The position numbers and the translations under genes were made by a program. From Caulobacter sp. 17J80-11 (GTDB lineage Bacteria; Pseudomonadota; Alphaproteobacteria; Caulobacterales; Caulobacteraceae), in NCBI RefSeq assembly GCF_014349105.1, contig NZ_JACSJI010000004.1:62001-126000 (forward strand): a DNA stretch of 64,000 nt, in the 5' to 3' direction. Shown here piece after piece: positions 25,075 through 33,663 of this stretch. Every line of letters begins with the position of its first letter. The stretch's first letter is position 1. The notes under the pieces were generated by a model. It did not search any database. It saw only the letters and a list, made by a program, of their open reading frames with translations, and was not told where the DNA came from.

Positions 25075-25572
25075 TCAGGGGCTGTCGGGAGATTCCCGGA
25101 CAGGCCGTACCCGGACGATCTGGTCGGGGCGGTCGATCATCCGGGCGACCAGCCGCACGCAGGCCAGTTCGACCACCTCGGCCGGTTCGCGCCGGTCGCG
25201 CGGGGTCAGGCCGGCGGCGCGGCGCAGGCGCGGCGCGAAGGCGCGCACCTCCGGGTGCTCGTAGTCGACCTCGACCTGGTGGGCGAAGATGTTGCGCAGG
25301 TCGCCCAGCGCCAGCACGTCCTGCAGCTCCGCCTTGCTGATCAGCCCCAGCACGTAGGCGGCGCGCGCCCGCGCGGCGTAGGAGCTGAGCGGCGCGCCAT
25401 GCTCCTCGACCAGTTCGCGGGCGGTGTCGCCCTGGAGGAAGTAGGCCAGCAGCAGCCGGCGCAGCACCTCGTCCAGGAGGCTGCAGGCCACCAGCAGCCG
25501 TCCGCGCGGGCTCTCCTGCTCGAGCACGGCCAGCGCGCGGGCGTATTCGTCCTGGTGGGCGTCGCCGGTCAT
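25075..25572 (-). CDS. MltR/YggD-family protein (mannitol repressor-like)
   Basis: 165 residues, mostly helical. The segment ARELVEEHGAPLSSYAARARAAYVLGLISKAELQDVLALGDLRNIFAH is the core of the MltR family, with the R-N-x-F-A-H motif shared with DUF4145-like domains. The E. coli member represses the mannitol operon, but relatives without mannitol genes nearby have no known role and no DNA-binding domain is obvious. It stands alone; the gap on its 5' side holds a large inverted repeat (25632-25737). Confidence 0.8.
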   Translation of the reverse strand: MTGDAHQDEYARALAVLEQESPRGRLLVACSLLDEVLRRLLLAYFLQGDTARELVEEHGAPLSSYAARARAAYVLGLISKAELQDVLALGDLRNIFAHQVEVDYEHPEVRAFAPRLRRAAGLTPRDRREPAEVVELACVRLVARMIDRPDQIVRVRPVRESPDSP

Positions 25573-25631
25573 CGGAAGGGGGAACGTTCGGGGGCGCGCG
25601 AAGGACGACGTGCGCTACGCATCCCCAGGAT

Positions 25632-25737
25632 CGTCACCCTCGGGCTTGTCCCGAGGGCCCAGGGCGCCGGTTCGCAAAGGCGTCAGGACAGAGTGCGAGC
25701 TGAACGCTGGGCCCTCGGGACAAGCCCGAGGGTGACG
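25632..25737. repeat. MITE-like element, 31-bp perfect inverted repeats (copy 1)
   Basis: Arms 25632-25662 and 25707-25737 are exact complements, starting CGTCACCCTCGGGC and ending GAGGGTGACG, with a 44-bp middle. Each arm also folds on itself (CCTCGGG...CCCGAGG). The same 31-bp arms occur at 41414-41554 with a different, longer middle. This is a dispersed non-coding repeat. Confidence 0.85.
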
Positions 25738-25753
25738 ATGAGGGGGCCGCGCC

Positions 25754-26113
25754 TCACTTGCTCCGTCCGTCGAACGGGGTCAGCTCCAGGTCGCCGGGAT
25801 CCACCCCGTCCAGGCAGCGGACGTTCAGCGCCACCATGTCGGAGCCGTCCTTGTGCTTGCCGCGGGCGAAGGACTCCACTCCGCAGGTGTCGCAGAACAG
25901 GTGTTCGATGCGGTGGGTGTTGAAGCGGTAGTCCTTAAGGGCCTCGGCGCCCTTGTGAAGGTCGAAGTCCTCAGCTGGGATGAAGTTCAGCAGCAGGCCC
26001 TTGCGGCCGCAGTGCGAGCAGTTGCACTCGATCACCGTGCCCAGGTCCGCCTCGGCCTTGTAGCGGACGTTGCCGCAATGGCAGCCGCCCTCGTAGCTCT
26101 GCTTCTCGGCCAT
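25754..26113 (-). CDS. GFA (glutathione-dependent formaldehyde-activating-like) zinc protein
   Basis: 119 residues from the ATG at 26113; a longer frame upstream is not needed. Cysteine layout GGCHCGNV, CNCSHC and FCDTCG matches the two zinc sites of the GFA/CENP-V fold (CxC, CxxC, CxxC). Family proteins are often annotated as glutathione-dependent formaldehyde-activating enzymes, but most have no proven activity. It is divergent from the DUF2164 gene, the starts lying 65 bp apart. Confidence 0.87.
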   Translation of the reverse strand: MAEKQSYEGGCHCGNVRYKAEADLGTVIECNCSHCGRKGLLLNFIPAEDFDLHKGAEALKDYRFNTHRIEHLFCDTCGVESFARGKHKDGSDMVALNVRCLDGVDPGDLELTPFDGRSK

Positions 26114-26177
26114 GGCGTCTCGCCTCCGCTTCGTGCATGAGCGCGTCGAGCTTCCGCCGGTTCCCGGGAGGGCATGG

Positions 26178-26429
26178 ATGTCCAGGATCGAGTTCGACCC
26201 CGCCCAGCGCGCGCTGCTGACCCGCAAGCTCAGCGCCTATCTGGCGCGCGAGCTGGACGTCGAGGTCGGCGGGCTGGCGGCCGGCCTGATGCTGGACTTC
26301 CTGGCCGAGGAGCTGGGCCCGCACTTCTACAACCAGGGCCTGCACGACGCGCAGGCCCTGTTCCGGGACAAGTGGGAGCAGGTGGTCGAAGCGGTCTACG
26401 AGATCGAGAAGCCGGTGAAGGACCGGTAG
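26178..26429 (+). CDS. DUF2164-family small protein
   Basis: 83 residues from the ATG at 26178, preceded by GGGAGGG. The sequence IEFDPAQRALLTRKLSAYLARELDVEVGGLAAGLMLDFLAEELGPHFYNQGL matches DUF2164, a small helical family of unknown function in which the GPHFYNQGL motif is strongly conserved. It ends 4 bp before the convergent rraA stop codon. Confidence 0.85.
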   Translation: MSRIEFDPAQRALLTRKLSAYLARELDVEVGGLAAGLMLDFLAEELGPHFYNQGLHDAQALFRDKWEQVVEAVYEIEKPVKDR

Positions 26430-26433
26430 ACTG

Positions 26434-26907
26434 TTACGGCGCGACGGCCACGACCCCGTCCTCGTCGCTGTACAGGGTCCACCCCGGTGTGAAGGTGGCG
26501 CCGCAGAAGCTCACCGGCACGTTCATTTCGCCCGCACCCAGGCGGCTGCCGCGGCGGGGCACGGCGCCCAGGGCCTTCACGCCGATGTCCATGCCGGCCA
26601 GGGCGGCGGTGTCGCGCACCGCCCCGTAGATCACCACTCCGGCCCAGCCGTTCTCGATCGCCAGCTGGGCCATCTGGTCGCCCAGCAGCGCGAAGCGCTG
26701 CGAGCCGCCGGCGTCCACCACCAGCACGCAGCCCGCGCCCTGCCCGGAGAGCAGGGCGCGGGCCAGGCCGTTGTCGTCCTGGCAGAGCACGGTGCGGATG
26801 ACGCCGTGGAAGCGCTTTCGCCCGCCGAAATCGCGGAAGGGCGCGGCGCAGATCTCCACGGCGTCGCCGTGTTCGTCGCACAGGTCGGCGGTCGCCGGCT
26901 GCTCCAT
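26434..26907 (-). CDS. rraA: RraA-family protein (regulator of ribonuclease activity A-like)
   Basis: 157 residues from the ATG at 26907; a GTG one codon earlier is also possible. The sequence shows the RraA fold: TADLCDEHGD at the N-terminus, GGRKRFHGVIRTVLC, VVDAGGSQRFALLGDQMA and GVVIYGAVRDTAAL. This is the short bacterial RraA type (about 160 residues), which in E. coli binds RNase E and inhibits mRNA decay; some homologues are oxaloacetate or HMG aldolases. The start overlaps the stop of the upstream M13 peptidase gene (TGATG), so both are read from one mRNA. Confidence 0.9.
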   Translation of the reverse strand: MEQPATADLCDEHGDAVEICAAPFRDFGGRKRFHGVIRTVLCQDDNGLARALLSGQGAGCVLVVDAGGSQRFALLGDQMAQLAIENGWAGVVIYGAVRDTAALAGMDIGVKALGAVPRRGSRLGAGEMNVPVSFCGATFTPGWTLYSDEDGVVAVAP

Positions 26908-29006
26908 CACCAGACCCTCACCCGCTCGTCAGGGGCCAGATACAGCGTCTCGCCCGGCTTCACGTCGAAGGCGCCGTACCAGGCGTCGAGGTTGCGCACC
27001 GTGTCGGCGCGGGTCTCGCCCGGGGCGTGCACGTTGGTCAGCAGCAGCCGGCGCAGCGCCGCCTCGCGGTACTTGGAGCGGTAGTTCTGGGCCCAGCCCA
27101 GGAAGAACCGCTGGTCGCCGGTGAAGCCGTCGATCACCGGCGCCTCCTGGCCGCCCAGCGACAGGCGGTAGGCGTCGTAGGCGGCCGACAGGCCGGCCAC
27201 GTCGGCGATGTTCTCGCCCAGGGTCAGGCGGCCGTTGACCGCCTGGTCGGGCAGGGGGCGGTAGCCGTCGTACTGGGCCGCGAGCGCGTCGCCGGCGGCG
27301 TCGAAGCGTTTGAAGTCGGCCTCGGTCCACCAGTTGTGCAGGCCGCCCTGGGCGTCGAACAGCGCGCCCAGGTTGTCGAAGCTGTGGCTGATCTCGTGGC
27401 CGATCACGCCGCCGATGGCGCCGTAGTTCACCGCCGCGTCGGCGTGGGCGTCGAAGAACGGCGGCTCCAGGATGGCGGCCGGGAAGACGATGGAGTTCTG
27501 CAGCGGCGAGTTCAGCGCGTTGACCTCCTGCGGCAGCAGGTGCCAGGCGTTGCGGTCGACCGGGCCGTGCAGCTTCTGCAGCTGGTAGGCGTACTCGAAC
27601 AGGCCCGCGCGCTGGGCGTTGCCGAGCGCGTCGCCGCGCACGACCTCCAGCCCCGAATAGTCGCGCCACTTGTCCGGATAGCCGACGCCCACGGTCAGCG
27701 TGCCCAGCTTCTCCTTGGCCTTGGCCTTGGTCTGCGGCGACATCCAGTCGAGGTTGTCGATGCGCGTGCCGAAGGCCTTGATGATGTTGGCCACCATCGC
27801 CTCGGCCTCGGCCTTGGCCTGCGGCGGGAAGTATTCCTTCACGTAGAGTTTGCCGACCGCTTCGCCCAGCGCGCTGTTGGTCTGGTTGACCGCGCGCTTC
27901 CAGCGCTCCTGCTGCTGGGGCGTGCCGGACAGGGCGGTGCCGTTGAAGGCGAAGGCCTCGTCGGCGAATTTCTTGGGCAGGTAGGGCGCGGCCCGAGCGA
28001 TGGCGTGGAAGGTCAGATAGTCCTTCCAGGTCTCCAGCGGCTGGGAGCCGACCAGGGCGGCGATGCCGGTGGTGGGCGCCGGGTGCCAGACCTTCATGGT
28101 CTGCTGGTCGGAAAGGCCCGCGGCCGCGAACCAGGCGTCCCAGTCGATGCCCGGGGCCTTGGCCTTGAAGTCGGCCCGGGTCCAGGTGTTGTTCGCCTTG
28201 GTGACGTCGTTGGTGTCGACCTGGCTGGCGTGGACCTTCGCGATCTCGGTCTCCAGCGCCAGGATGCGCGCGGCCTTGGCGTCGGCGTCGGCGATCCCGG
28301 CGTTCTTCAGCTGGGCGGCGACGTGGGCCTGGTACTTGGCGCGCAGCTCCGCGAACTTCGGGCTCTGGTCCAGGTAGTAGTCGCGGTCGGGCATGCCCAG
28401 GCCGCCCTGCATCAGATAGGCGGCGTAGCGGGTGGGCTGGTCGAAGTCCTCGCCGATCCAGACGCCGAACAGCCGGTCGGTGTAGGTGTTGGACGCGTTC
28501 AGCGGGTCGACGTCGGCGCGCAGGCTCTTGCCCAGCGCCTTGGAGAGCGCGGTCTTGTCCTTGATCGCGGCCAGCTCGGCCAGCTGCGGCTGAAGCGGCG
28601 TCAGGCCCTTCGCCTCGATCTGCGCCTCGTCCATGAAGCTGGCGTAGTAGTCGCCGATTTTCTTGGTGTCGGCGTCGCCGGCCGGGTTGGCGGCGGCGTC
28701 CTGGATGATCTTGCGGGTGCGTCCGGCGGCCTTCTCGGTCAGCACGCCGAAGGTGGTCCAGTTCGACCGGTCGGCGGGGATCTGGGTGCGCTCCATCCAG
28801 GCGCCGTTGGCGAACTTGTAGAAGTCGTCGCCCGGCTTCACCGCCCGGTCCATGCCGGTCGTGTCGAAGCCGAAGGTCCCGAACTCCGGCTTGCCGGCCG
28901 GCTGCGAAGCCGGGGCGGGGGCGGCGGCCATGACGCCGGTCGGCAGGGCGCCGGCCAGCAAAGCGGCGGCCGAGGCGGCCCCCAGCAGGCGTTTCCAGGT
29001 GGTCAT
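26907..29006 (-). CDS. M13-family (neprilysin/PepO-like) zinc endopeptidase, exported
   Basis: 699 residues, full length for the family. A signal peptide (to about residue 28, ending VMAAAP) leads to the M13 N-terminal domain (GVKPGDDFYKFANGAWMERTQIPADRSNW-type opening). The catalytic part contains the zinc site VIGHEISHSFD (HExxH) and the downstream GENIADVAG, whose glutamate is the third ligand. The mature enzyme would cut small peptides in the periplasm or outside. It is the first gene of a two-gene operon with rraA, and a TrmB-type regulator lies upstream on the same strand. Confidence 0.93.
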   Translation of the reverse strand: MTTWKRLLGAASAAALLAGALPTGVMAAAPAPASQPAGKPEFGTFGFDTTGMDRAVKPGDDFYKFANGAWMERTQIPADRSNWTTFGVLTEKAAGRTRKIIQDAAANPAGDADTKKIGDYYASFMDEAQIEAKGLTPLQPQLAELAAIKDKTALSKALGKSLRADVDPLNASNTYTDRLFGVWIGEDFDQPTRYAAYLMQGGLGMPDRDYYLDQSPKFAELRAKYQAHVAAQLKNAGIADADAKAARILALETEIAKVHASQVDTNDVTKANNTWTRADFKAKAPGIDWDAWFAAAGLSDQQTMKVWHPAPTTGIAALVGSQPLETWKDYLTFHAIARAAPYLPKKFADEAFAFNGTALSGTPQQQERWKRAVNQTNSALGEAVGKLYVKEYFPPQAKAEAEAMVANIIKAFGTRIDNLDWMSPQTKAKAKEKLGTLTVGVGYPDKWRDYSGLEVVRGDALGNAQRAGLFEYAYQLQKLHGPVDRNAWHLLPQEVNALNSPLQNSIVFPAAILEPPFFDAHADAAVNYGAIGGVIGHEISHSFDNLGALFDAQGGLHNWWTEADFKRFDAAGDALAAQYDGYRPLPDQAVNGRLTLGENIADVAGLSAAYDAYRLSLGGQEAPVIDGFTGDQRFFLGWAQNYRSKYREAALRRLLLTNVHAPGETRADTVRNLDAWYGAFDVKPGETLYLAPDERVRVW

Positions 29007-29140
29007 CGCGTCTTCCTTCGTCTCCTCGGGGCCGTTCGGCCTGTTTGTTGTCGCTCGGCCTGCGGAGCCGGCCGGATGAAAGCTGTCAGCGGCGCAGTTT
29101 CAAGCGGCGGGTTTCCGACTTTGCTCCGACCGGCCCATGG

Positions 29141-29944
29141 TCATTCCTCAACGCACAGCAACTCGCGCAGGCCCGGCGGCAGGCGCCCGGCCAGGGTCAT
29201 CTCGGGCAGGAAGGCCGGCTCGTCCTTGGCCAGGGCGTGCAGGCGCACCTCGGCGGCCAGGGCGTAGTGCTGCAGGCACGACAGGTAGAGGCTGTCGGAC
29301 CAGATGGCGTGGCGCACCGCGCCCTGGCTCAGCAGCGAGACCAGGTATTCGCGCGAGTCCGCGACCACGGTCAGCTGCTCGCCCGGCCAGCGCTGGATCA
29401 CCAGGTCGGAGGTCCTGGAGCGGCTGACCTCGAACGGCGGGGCGGGCTCGGCCGCCTGATACCAGACGCCTGCCACGGTCACGCCGCGCGCGTGCGCCTG
29501 CGCCAGCGCCGGGGCCAGCTCGGCGAACGGGCCGGGGAACAGGTCGAACAGCACCACCTCGCGCGCGCCGGCGATCATGGCGCGGGCGCGCTCATAGACC
29601 TGGGCGGCATTGCGCAGCTGGTAGATGCGGTCCTCGGGCGCCGGCGCGCCCAGGCTCTCCAGCGCCGCCTGGGCGGACTTCGCGCGGTCGCTGAAGCCCT
29701 TCTGCAGGGCGCCCACCAGCTCGGCCGGGGGCAGGGCGCGGAAGCTCTTCGGCTCGCCCTCGTCGGCCAGCACCGCGCCCTTCTGCACCAGGGTGGACAG
29801 CGCCTTGTAGGTGTTGGCCTGCGCCTTGCCGATGGCCTGGGCCAGCCGATAGCCGGTGGCCGCGCCGGCGCGCAGCAGCTCGCAATAGACCAGGGCTTCC
29901 GTATCGGTGAAGCCGAGCGCGGACAGGCTCTCTTCGGGACTCAT
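29141..29944 (-). CDS. TrmB-family transcriptional regulator
   Basis: 267 residues. TrmB helix-turn-helix at about 1-70 (SALGFTDTEALVYCELLRAGAATGYRLAQAIGKAQANTYKALSTLVQKGAV), then a coiled linker and a phospholipase D-like effector fold (about 105-260; REVVLFDLFPGPFAELAPAL). TrmB regulators usually sense sugars in archaea, but bacterial members have diverse, mostly unknown ligands. It lies 134 bp upstream of the M13 peptidase on the same strand. A 22-bp palindrome 10 bp before its start recurs at 49393, ahead of an amidohydrolase gene. Confidence 0.87.
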   Translation of the reverse strand: MSPEESLSALGFTDTEALVYCELLRAGAATGYRLAQAIGKAQANTYKALSTLVQKGAVLADEGEPKSFRALPPAELVGALQKGFSDRAKSAQAALESLGAPAPEDRIYQLRNAAQVYERARAMIAGAREVVLFDLFPGPFAELAPALAQAHARGVTVAGVWYQAAEPAPPFEVSRSRTSDLVIQRWPGEQLTVVADSREYLVSLLSQGAVRHAIWSDSLYLSCLQHYALAAEVRLHALAKDEPAFLPEMTLAGRLPPGLRELLCVEE

Positions 29945-29954
29945 GGGCGGCGAC

Positions 29955-29976
29955 GCTAGTAGCGGGCGCTGCTAGC
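29955..29976. promoter_or_regulatory. 22-bp palindrome beside trmB, candidate autoregulatory operator
   Basis: GCTAGTAGC (29955-29963), 4-nt spacer GGGC, GCTGCTAGC (29968-29976): 8 of 9 positions pair. It starts 10 bp upstream of the regulator's ATG. The site at 49393-49414 has the same arms with one base changed, making it perfectly symmetrical. Confidence 0.55.
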
Positions 29977-30113
29977 GGGAAGTGAAGGTTCTGTAAGGTG
30001 GGGGGCGGAGCGTCGGCCGCCCGACGGTTGGCGAACGTCGATTGTCGAGTCGGTCGCCGCCATGCAACCTTGGCGGTAATGGGCGCCGTCGCCCACCGTC
30101 GAGAGTGTTCGTC

Positions 30114-32504
30114 ATGCGCGTCCTGTTGCTCGCCGCCGCCGCCGGCGCGGCCCTGCTGTCCGCCGCTCCCGCCTTGGCCGCGCCACCGACTGAGGCGCAG
30201 TGGACGGGGTTTCTCAAGGACAGCTACGAGGAACAGCACGACAAGGACGATCCGGTCACCTGGGAGACGCGGCTCTACCGGGCGGGGCTAGCCCACGCCG
30301 ACCGTCAGCAGGCGCTGGCCGTGTTCGCGGGCGAGATCGGCGTGCCGGTGGAGACGGCGGAGGCCTACGCCGAGATGATCATGGCGGTCGTGATCGCCCG
30401 CGATGCGGGGTGCGAGGCGCCGGAGACGGGGTGCGCCTTGGCTCCGGGCTTAGCCGTGCGGGACCTCGTCGAACGGGTGGCCCTGGCCGAGCCGACGGGC
30501 GAACTGCTCAGGATCGCGGGGTTCAGCGTGGGGACGCGCGAGGGTAGCCAGACGGCGGCCTTTGTGGAGCTGGCGCAGCGACACCCCCGCGGAGGCGAGA
30601 CGCTGGCGGCGTTGTTCGATTACGCCGAGGACCCGATCGTACTTGGCGCGCTGGCGCTTCGGGCGCCGACCGCGCCGACCACGGTGGAGGCGCTTTGGCG
30701 GGTTCCGCTGGACGTCAGCGGCGGGCCGGAGAAGTGGGGCGGCTGGCAGGAGGCGGTGCTGGAGAACGCCGAGGCGCGGGCCCTGGCGGGCGGGGCCTCG
30801 GTCGAGGTGCAGGCGGCCTACGCCCAGGCGCGCCTGCTGCGCACCTTGGCGCTGGGCCTGTCCGACGACGCGGTCGCCCTTTGGACGGCCTATCCGGAGG
30901 CAGTGCGGGCGCGTCTGCCGCTGGCCGCGGCCGTTTGCGGCAAGGTCGAGCCGCGCCCCTGCGAGCAGGCGTCGGACGCGAGCTACCGCCTCGCCGACGA
31001 CCTAGCCGCGGCCCTGTGGGCGGCCGGCCGGACCGACGAGGCGCGTGCCGTGCTGGCCCGCGCCAAGACCTTCGCCGGCCCGCGCAGCTATGCGCAGCGC
31101 CAGCGCCTGTCGGCCCTGACCGAAGCGATGACCCCGACCCTGGCCGACGCCGACCTGTTCACTCCCTTCATCGAAGGCGGAAAGGCCGATGGCAAGCTAG
31201 AGCGGCACGAGGTCCCGCGCGGCTGGCTGTTCAGCCTCGACACCCCGGCGGTGCGCAGGCTGGTCGCCGCGCGGCTGGAGAAGGCGGGCTACGCCGGCAT
31301 GGTGCGGTTCCTGACCCGCGACGGCCCCTATGGCCGCTGGGAGACCGACCCGGCGGAGCTGAACGTCATGGACGCCCTGTTGGACGCCGATACCAAGGCG
31401 CTGCGTCTGCGCTGGGCCGCGCGCATCGACGCGGCCTGGGCGAAGGCGGGCGCGCCGGCCAGCCGAATCCAGTCCCGGCTGGGCTCGCCGGAGCGGGCCT
31501 TCACCTGGCGCGAGACGCGCCTGCCCGACGGCGTCGGCGCATGGGGCGAGAAGGACGCGCCGGAGTTGCCTAAGGACCTGAAACTGCCCGTGCCGCTCGA
31601 GACCGTCGGCCGCTACGAGCGGACCGGGTCGGAGCAGGCGGTGCTGTTCGCCTCGTCCGATTACGACCTGCCGGGCGAGATCCCGGCTTTCGGCATGTGG
31701 CTGGCGCGTACGGAGAACGGCGCGTGGAAGCCGCCGGTCTATCTCGGCCTCCAGCAGAGCTTCCCCTACGTGGTCACCCCCGGCTCGGCCGTTCCCCTGC
31801 TCGAGGGTGACCGGGTGCGGATCGAAGTGAACGTGCGCGAGATCGACCCCGCCTCCATCAGTTTTCCGCCGGTGGGCCTGACCATCAAGCGCCACGAGGA
31901 GGGCGTGGTTCTGGAGGCCAGTCTCGCGGAGCTGGAGCGCGACGGCGACGCCGACGGCCTGACCGACGCGGCCGAGCGGCGCCTGGGCCTGGACCCGGCG
32001 AACCCCGACAGCGACGGCGACGGGCTGAAGGACGGGGCCGACCCGATCCCGGCGGTGGCGCGCAAGCCGGCCGGTCCGGGGGGCGACGGCCTGGCCGCGG
32101 CGGTAGTCAAGGCGGTGTTTCACCACGACGCCGGGGCGATCATGGTCGCCCCACGCGGGGGCGCCGACGAGGACGACAACCCGCTGGCGGGCGTCGCCGG
32201 GGGCGGGCCGCAGGCGCCGCGCATGAACACGGTGTTCCTGGTCGCCCCGGCCCCCTCGGTGTTCGCCGGCCTCGACCTGCCGTTCCGGCTGATGGTCTAC
32301 ACGCCCGAGCAGGCTGCGGCCCTGCCGACCGGCGGCGCGCCGTTCTTCCCGCCGCAGGTGACCGAGGTGCTGTCCTCGCTGGACGGCCGTCGCCACTACG
32401 TCGTGTGGTCGGCCGGCTGGGTCGGCGGCAGCTTCCTGGCCACCTGCCCGGCCAAGGGCAACAAGCCGTGCAAGGTGAAGGAGGTCGAGGGCTGGATCTC
32501 GTGA
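30114..32504 (+). CDS. Large exported protein with a C-terminal calcium-binding TSP3-type segment
   Basis: 796 residues from the ATG at 30114. Signal peptide MRVLLLAAAAGAALLSAAPALA. The first 400 residues are alanine-rich and helical, like a tetratricopeptide-type solenoid (for example AAYAQARLLRTLALGLSDDAVALW). A beta-rich middle follows. Around residue 615-645 are two acidic loops, DGDADGLTD and DSDGDGLKD, matching thrombospondin type 3 calcium repeats. The last 150 residues hold more beta segments and two late cysteines (TCPAKGNKPC). No known family covers the whole chain. Secretion or periplasmic location is likely; function is not known. Confidence 0.82.
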   Translation: MRVLLLAAAAGAALLSAAPALAAPPTEAQWTGFLKDSYEEQHDKDDPVTWETRLYRAGLAHADRQQALAVFAGEIGVPVETAEAYAEMIMAVVIARDAGCEAPETGCALAPGLAVRDLVERVALAEPTGELLRIAGFSVGTREGSQTAAFVELAQRHPRGGETLAALFDYAEDPIVLGALALRAPTAPTTVEALWRVPLDVSGGPEKWGGWQEAVLENAEARALAGGASVEVQAAYAQARLLRTLALGLSDDAVALWTAYPEAVRARLPLAAAVCGKVEPRPCEQASDASYRLADDLAAALWAAGRTDEARAVLARAKTFAGPRSYAQRQRLSALTEAMTPTLADADLFTPFIEGGKADGKLERHEVPRGWLFSLDTPAVRRLVAARLEKAGYAGMVRFLTRDGPYGRWETDPAELNVMDALLDADTKALRLRWAARIDAAWAKAGAPASRIQSRLGSPERAFTWRETRLPDGVGAWGEKDAPELPKDLKLPVPLETVGRYERTGSEQAVLFASSDYDLPGEIPAFGMWLARTENGAWKPPVYLGLQQSFPYVVTPGSAVPLLEGDRVRIEVNVREIDPASISFPPVGLTIKRHEEGVVLEASLAELERDGDADGLTDAAERRLGLDPANPDSDGDGLKDGADPIPAVARKPAGPGGDGLAAAVVKAVFHHDAGAIMVAPRGGADEDDNPLAGVAGGGPQAPRMNTVFLVAPAPSVFAGLDLPFRLMVYTPEQAAALPTGGAPFFPPQVTEVLSSLDGRRHYVVWSAGWVGGSFLATCPAKGNKPCKVKEVEGWIS

Positions 32505-32546
32505 GCCCCTGTTGGCCTGTCGATCCGGCCCAGCCATACTGACGTT

Positions 32547-32939
32547 ATGCGAACCGCCTCCTGCCGCTGTGGCCAGCTGAAGATCCGTTGCGTCGGCGAG
32601 CCCGTGCGCATCTCCGTCTGCCATTGCCTGGCGTGTCAGCAGCGCACCGGCGGCCCTTTCTCCGCCCAGGCGCGCTGGCCGGACGCGCAGGTGACGCTGG
32701 ACGGCGAGTGGAAGACCTTCGAGGCGGCCGGCGACAGCGGGGCCCGGGCGACCTTCCGGTTCTGCCCGGTCTGCGGTTCGACCGTGGCCTTCGCCGGCGA
32801 GGGGATGCCCGGCATGACGGCCGTCCCGGTCGGCGCCTTCGCGGACCCGTCGTTCCCGGCGCCGACGGTGTCCGTCTACGAGACGCGCCGGCATCCGTGG
32901 ACGGCGGTCCTGGGGGACGACGTCGAGCGCTGGGACTGA
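32547..32939 (+). CDS. GFA-family zinc protein (second copy)
   Basis: 130 residues. Zinc ligands are visible as ASCRCGQL, CHCLACQQRTG and FCPVCGSTV, the standard CxC, CxxC, CxxC layout of the GFA/CENP-V fold. The TVAF..PGMTAVPVGAFADPSFPAP segment is common in this family. It is more divergent from the copy at 25754 than would be expected of a recent duplication. It is followed 17 bp later by a small unknown gene, possibly in the same operon. Confidence 0.88.
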   Translation: MRTASCRCGQLKIRCVGEPVRISVCHCLACQQRTGGPFSAQARWPDAQVTLDGEWKTFEAAGDSGARATFRFCPVCGSTVAFAGEGMPGMTAVPVGAFADPSFPAPTVSVYETRRHPWTAVLGDDVERWD

Positions 32940-32956
32940 GCGGGGGCGGCCGCCGA

Positions 32957-33259
32957 ATGAATGAAGCAGGCGACGCAGCTCAGATCGAGGCCCACCTGCG
33001 CGTGGTCTGGGAGACGCTCCTGCGAGAGCGTCAGCGCAATCTCGCGCGGTGTGTCGAGGGCGTGCTGGCCGAGATTATCGACAATGCTCGGGACGCATCA
33101 GGTCGTGTCGAGGCGGCGGCGCGGGCCTGGCGAGCCTTGTTCGTGAACCCGCGCGGGCTGACCGATTTCGGCATCTGGCGTGAGGATGGAGCGGAACGCA
33201 TTCGGCTCAACACTGAATTCGACCGGCATCTGAACGCCTTGCACAATCTGTTGCGCTAA
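32957..33259 (+). CDS. Small protein of unknown function with relaxed codon use
   Basis: 100 residues starting ATG AAT GAA at 32957. Helical, with a central FVNPRGLTDFGIW and a C-terminal LNTEFDRHLNALHNLLR. Codon choice is looser than in the neighbours (GAT, ATT, AAT, CGT, GGT, GCA are frequent), hinting at recent acquisition or low expression. The pattern of a helix, a G-L-x-D turn and an N-x-x-F-x-x-x-L-x-x-L helix is vaguely similar to the N-terminal half of the protein at 44266. No family can be named. Confidence 0.65.
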   Translation: MNEAGDAAQIEAHLRVVWETLLRERQRNLARCVEGVLAEIIDNARDASGRVEAAARAWRALFVNPRGLTDFGIWREDGAERIRLNTEFDRHLNALHNLLR

Positions 33260-33321
33260 AAGGCCCGCCTGATGAGCGCCAAGGCGAAGGCCGGCAAGCA
33301 GGCGGGCGCGTTCCGCTAATC

Positions 33322-33507
33322 CCTTCTCCCGGCGGGAGAAGGACGGAGCCCGCGCACCGGAGCGCGGCACGCGCGCAGGTCAGCGCGGGAGGATGAGGGG
33401 TTACGGACGGGGGCGGCCTTGGAGCCAGTTCTGCATGCTCCCGTGTCCCTCACCCTCCCACGCCGCTGCGCGGCGCGGGCCCCTCCCTCTCCCGACCGGG
33501 AGAGGGG
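33322..33507. repeat. Long direct repeat, copy A, upstream of the DUF1579-like exported gene
   Basis: Begins with the palindrome CCTTCTCCC-GGC-GGGAGAAGG and ends with CTCTCCCGACCGGGAGAGG. In between it shares long blocks with 34215-34369 (GAGGGGTTACGGACG, GCGGCCTTGG, CCCTCACCCTCCCACGC). The two copies flank the gene at 33664 in the same orientation; copy A has about 30 bp more near its start. Apart from this repeat and a GC-rich tail, the 33260-33663 gap holds no convincing gene. Confidence 0.75.
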
Positions 33508-33663
33508 ACGTCTCCCCTAAACGAGGGAGGCGGCCGGCTTGGGCGGGCGCTAGCTGGCGGACAGGCCGGTCGCTGCGGCGACGGCTTTCGTCGCAAGCGC
33601 GCTGGCGCGGCGCGGGCCGGCCGGGGAGCGTCGCGCTCGCTGAACCTGGAGGGGGTACTGACG

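Noticed and set aside
33272-33319. A 15-codon frame after the 32957 gene.
   Set aside because: Too short, no family, no clear ribosome binding site, and it lies next to repeat DNA.
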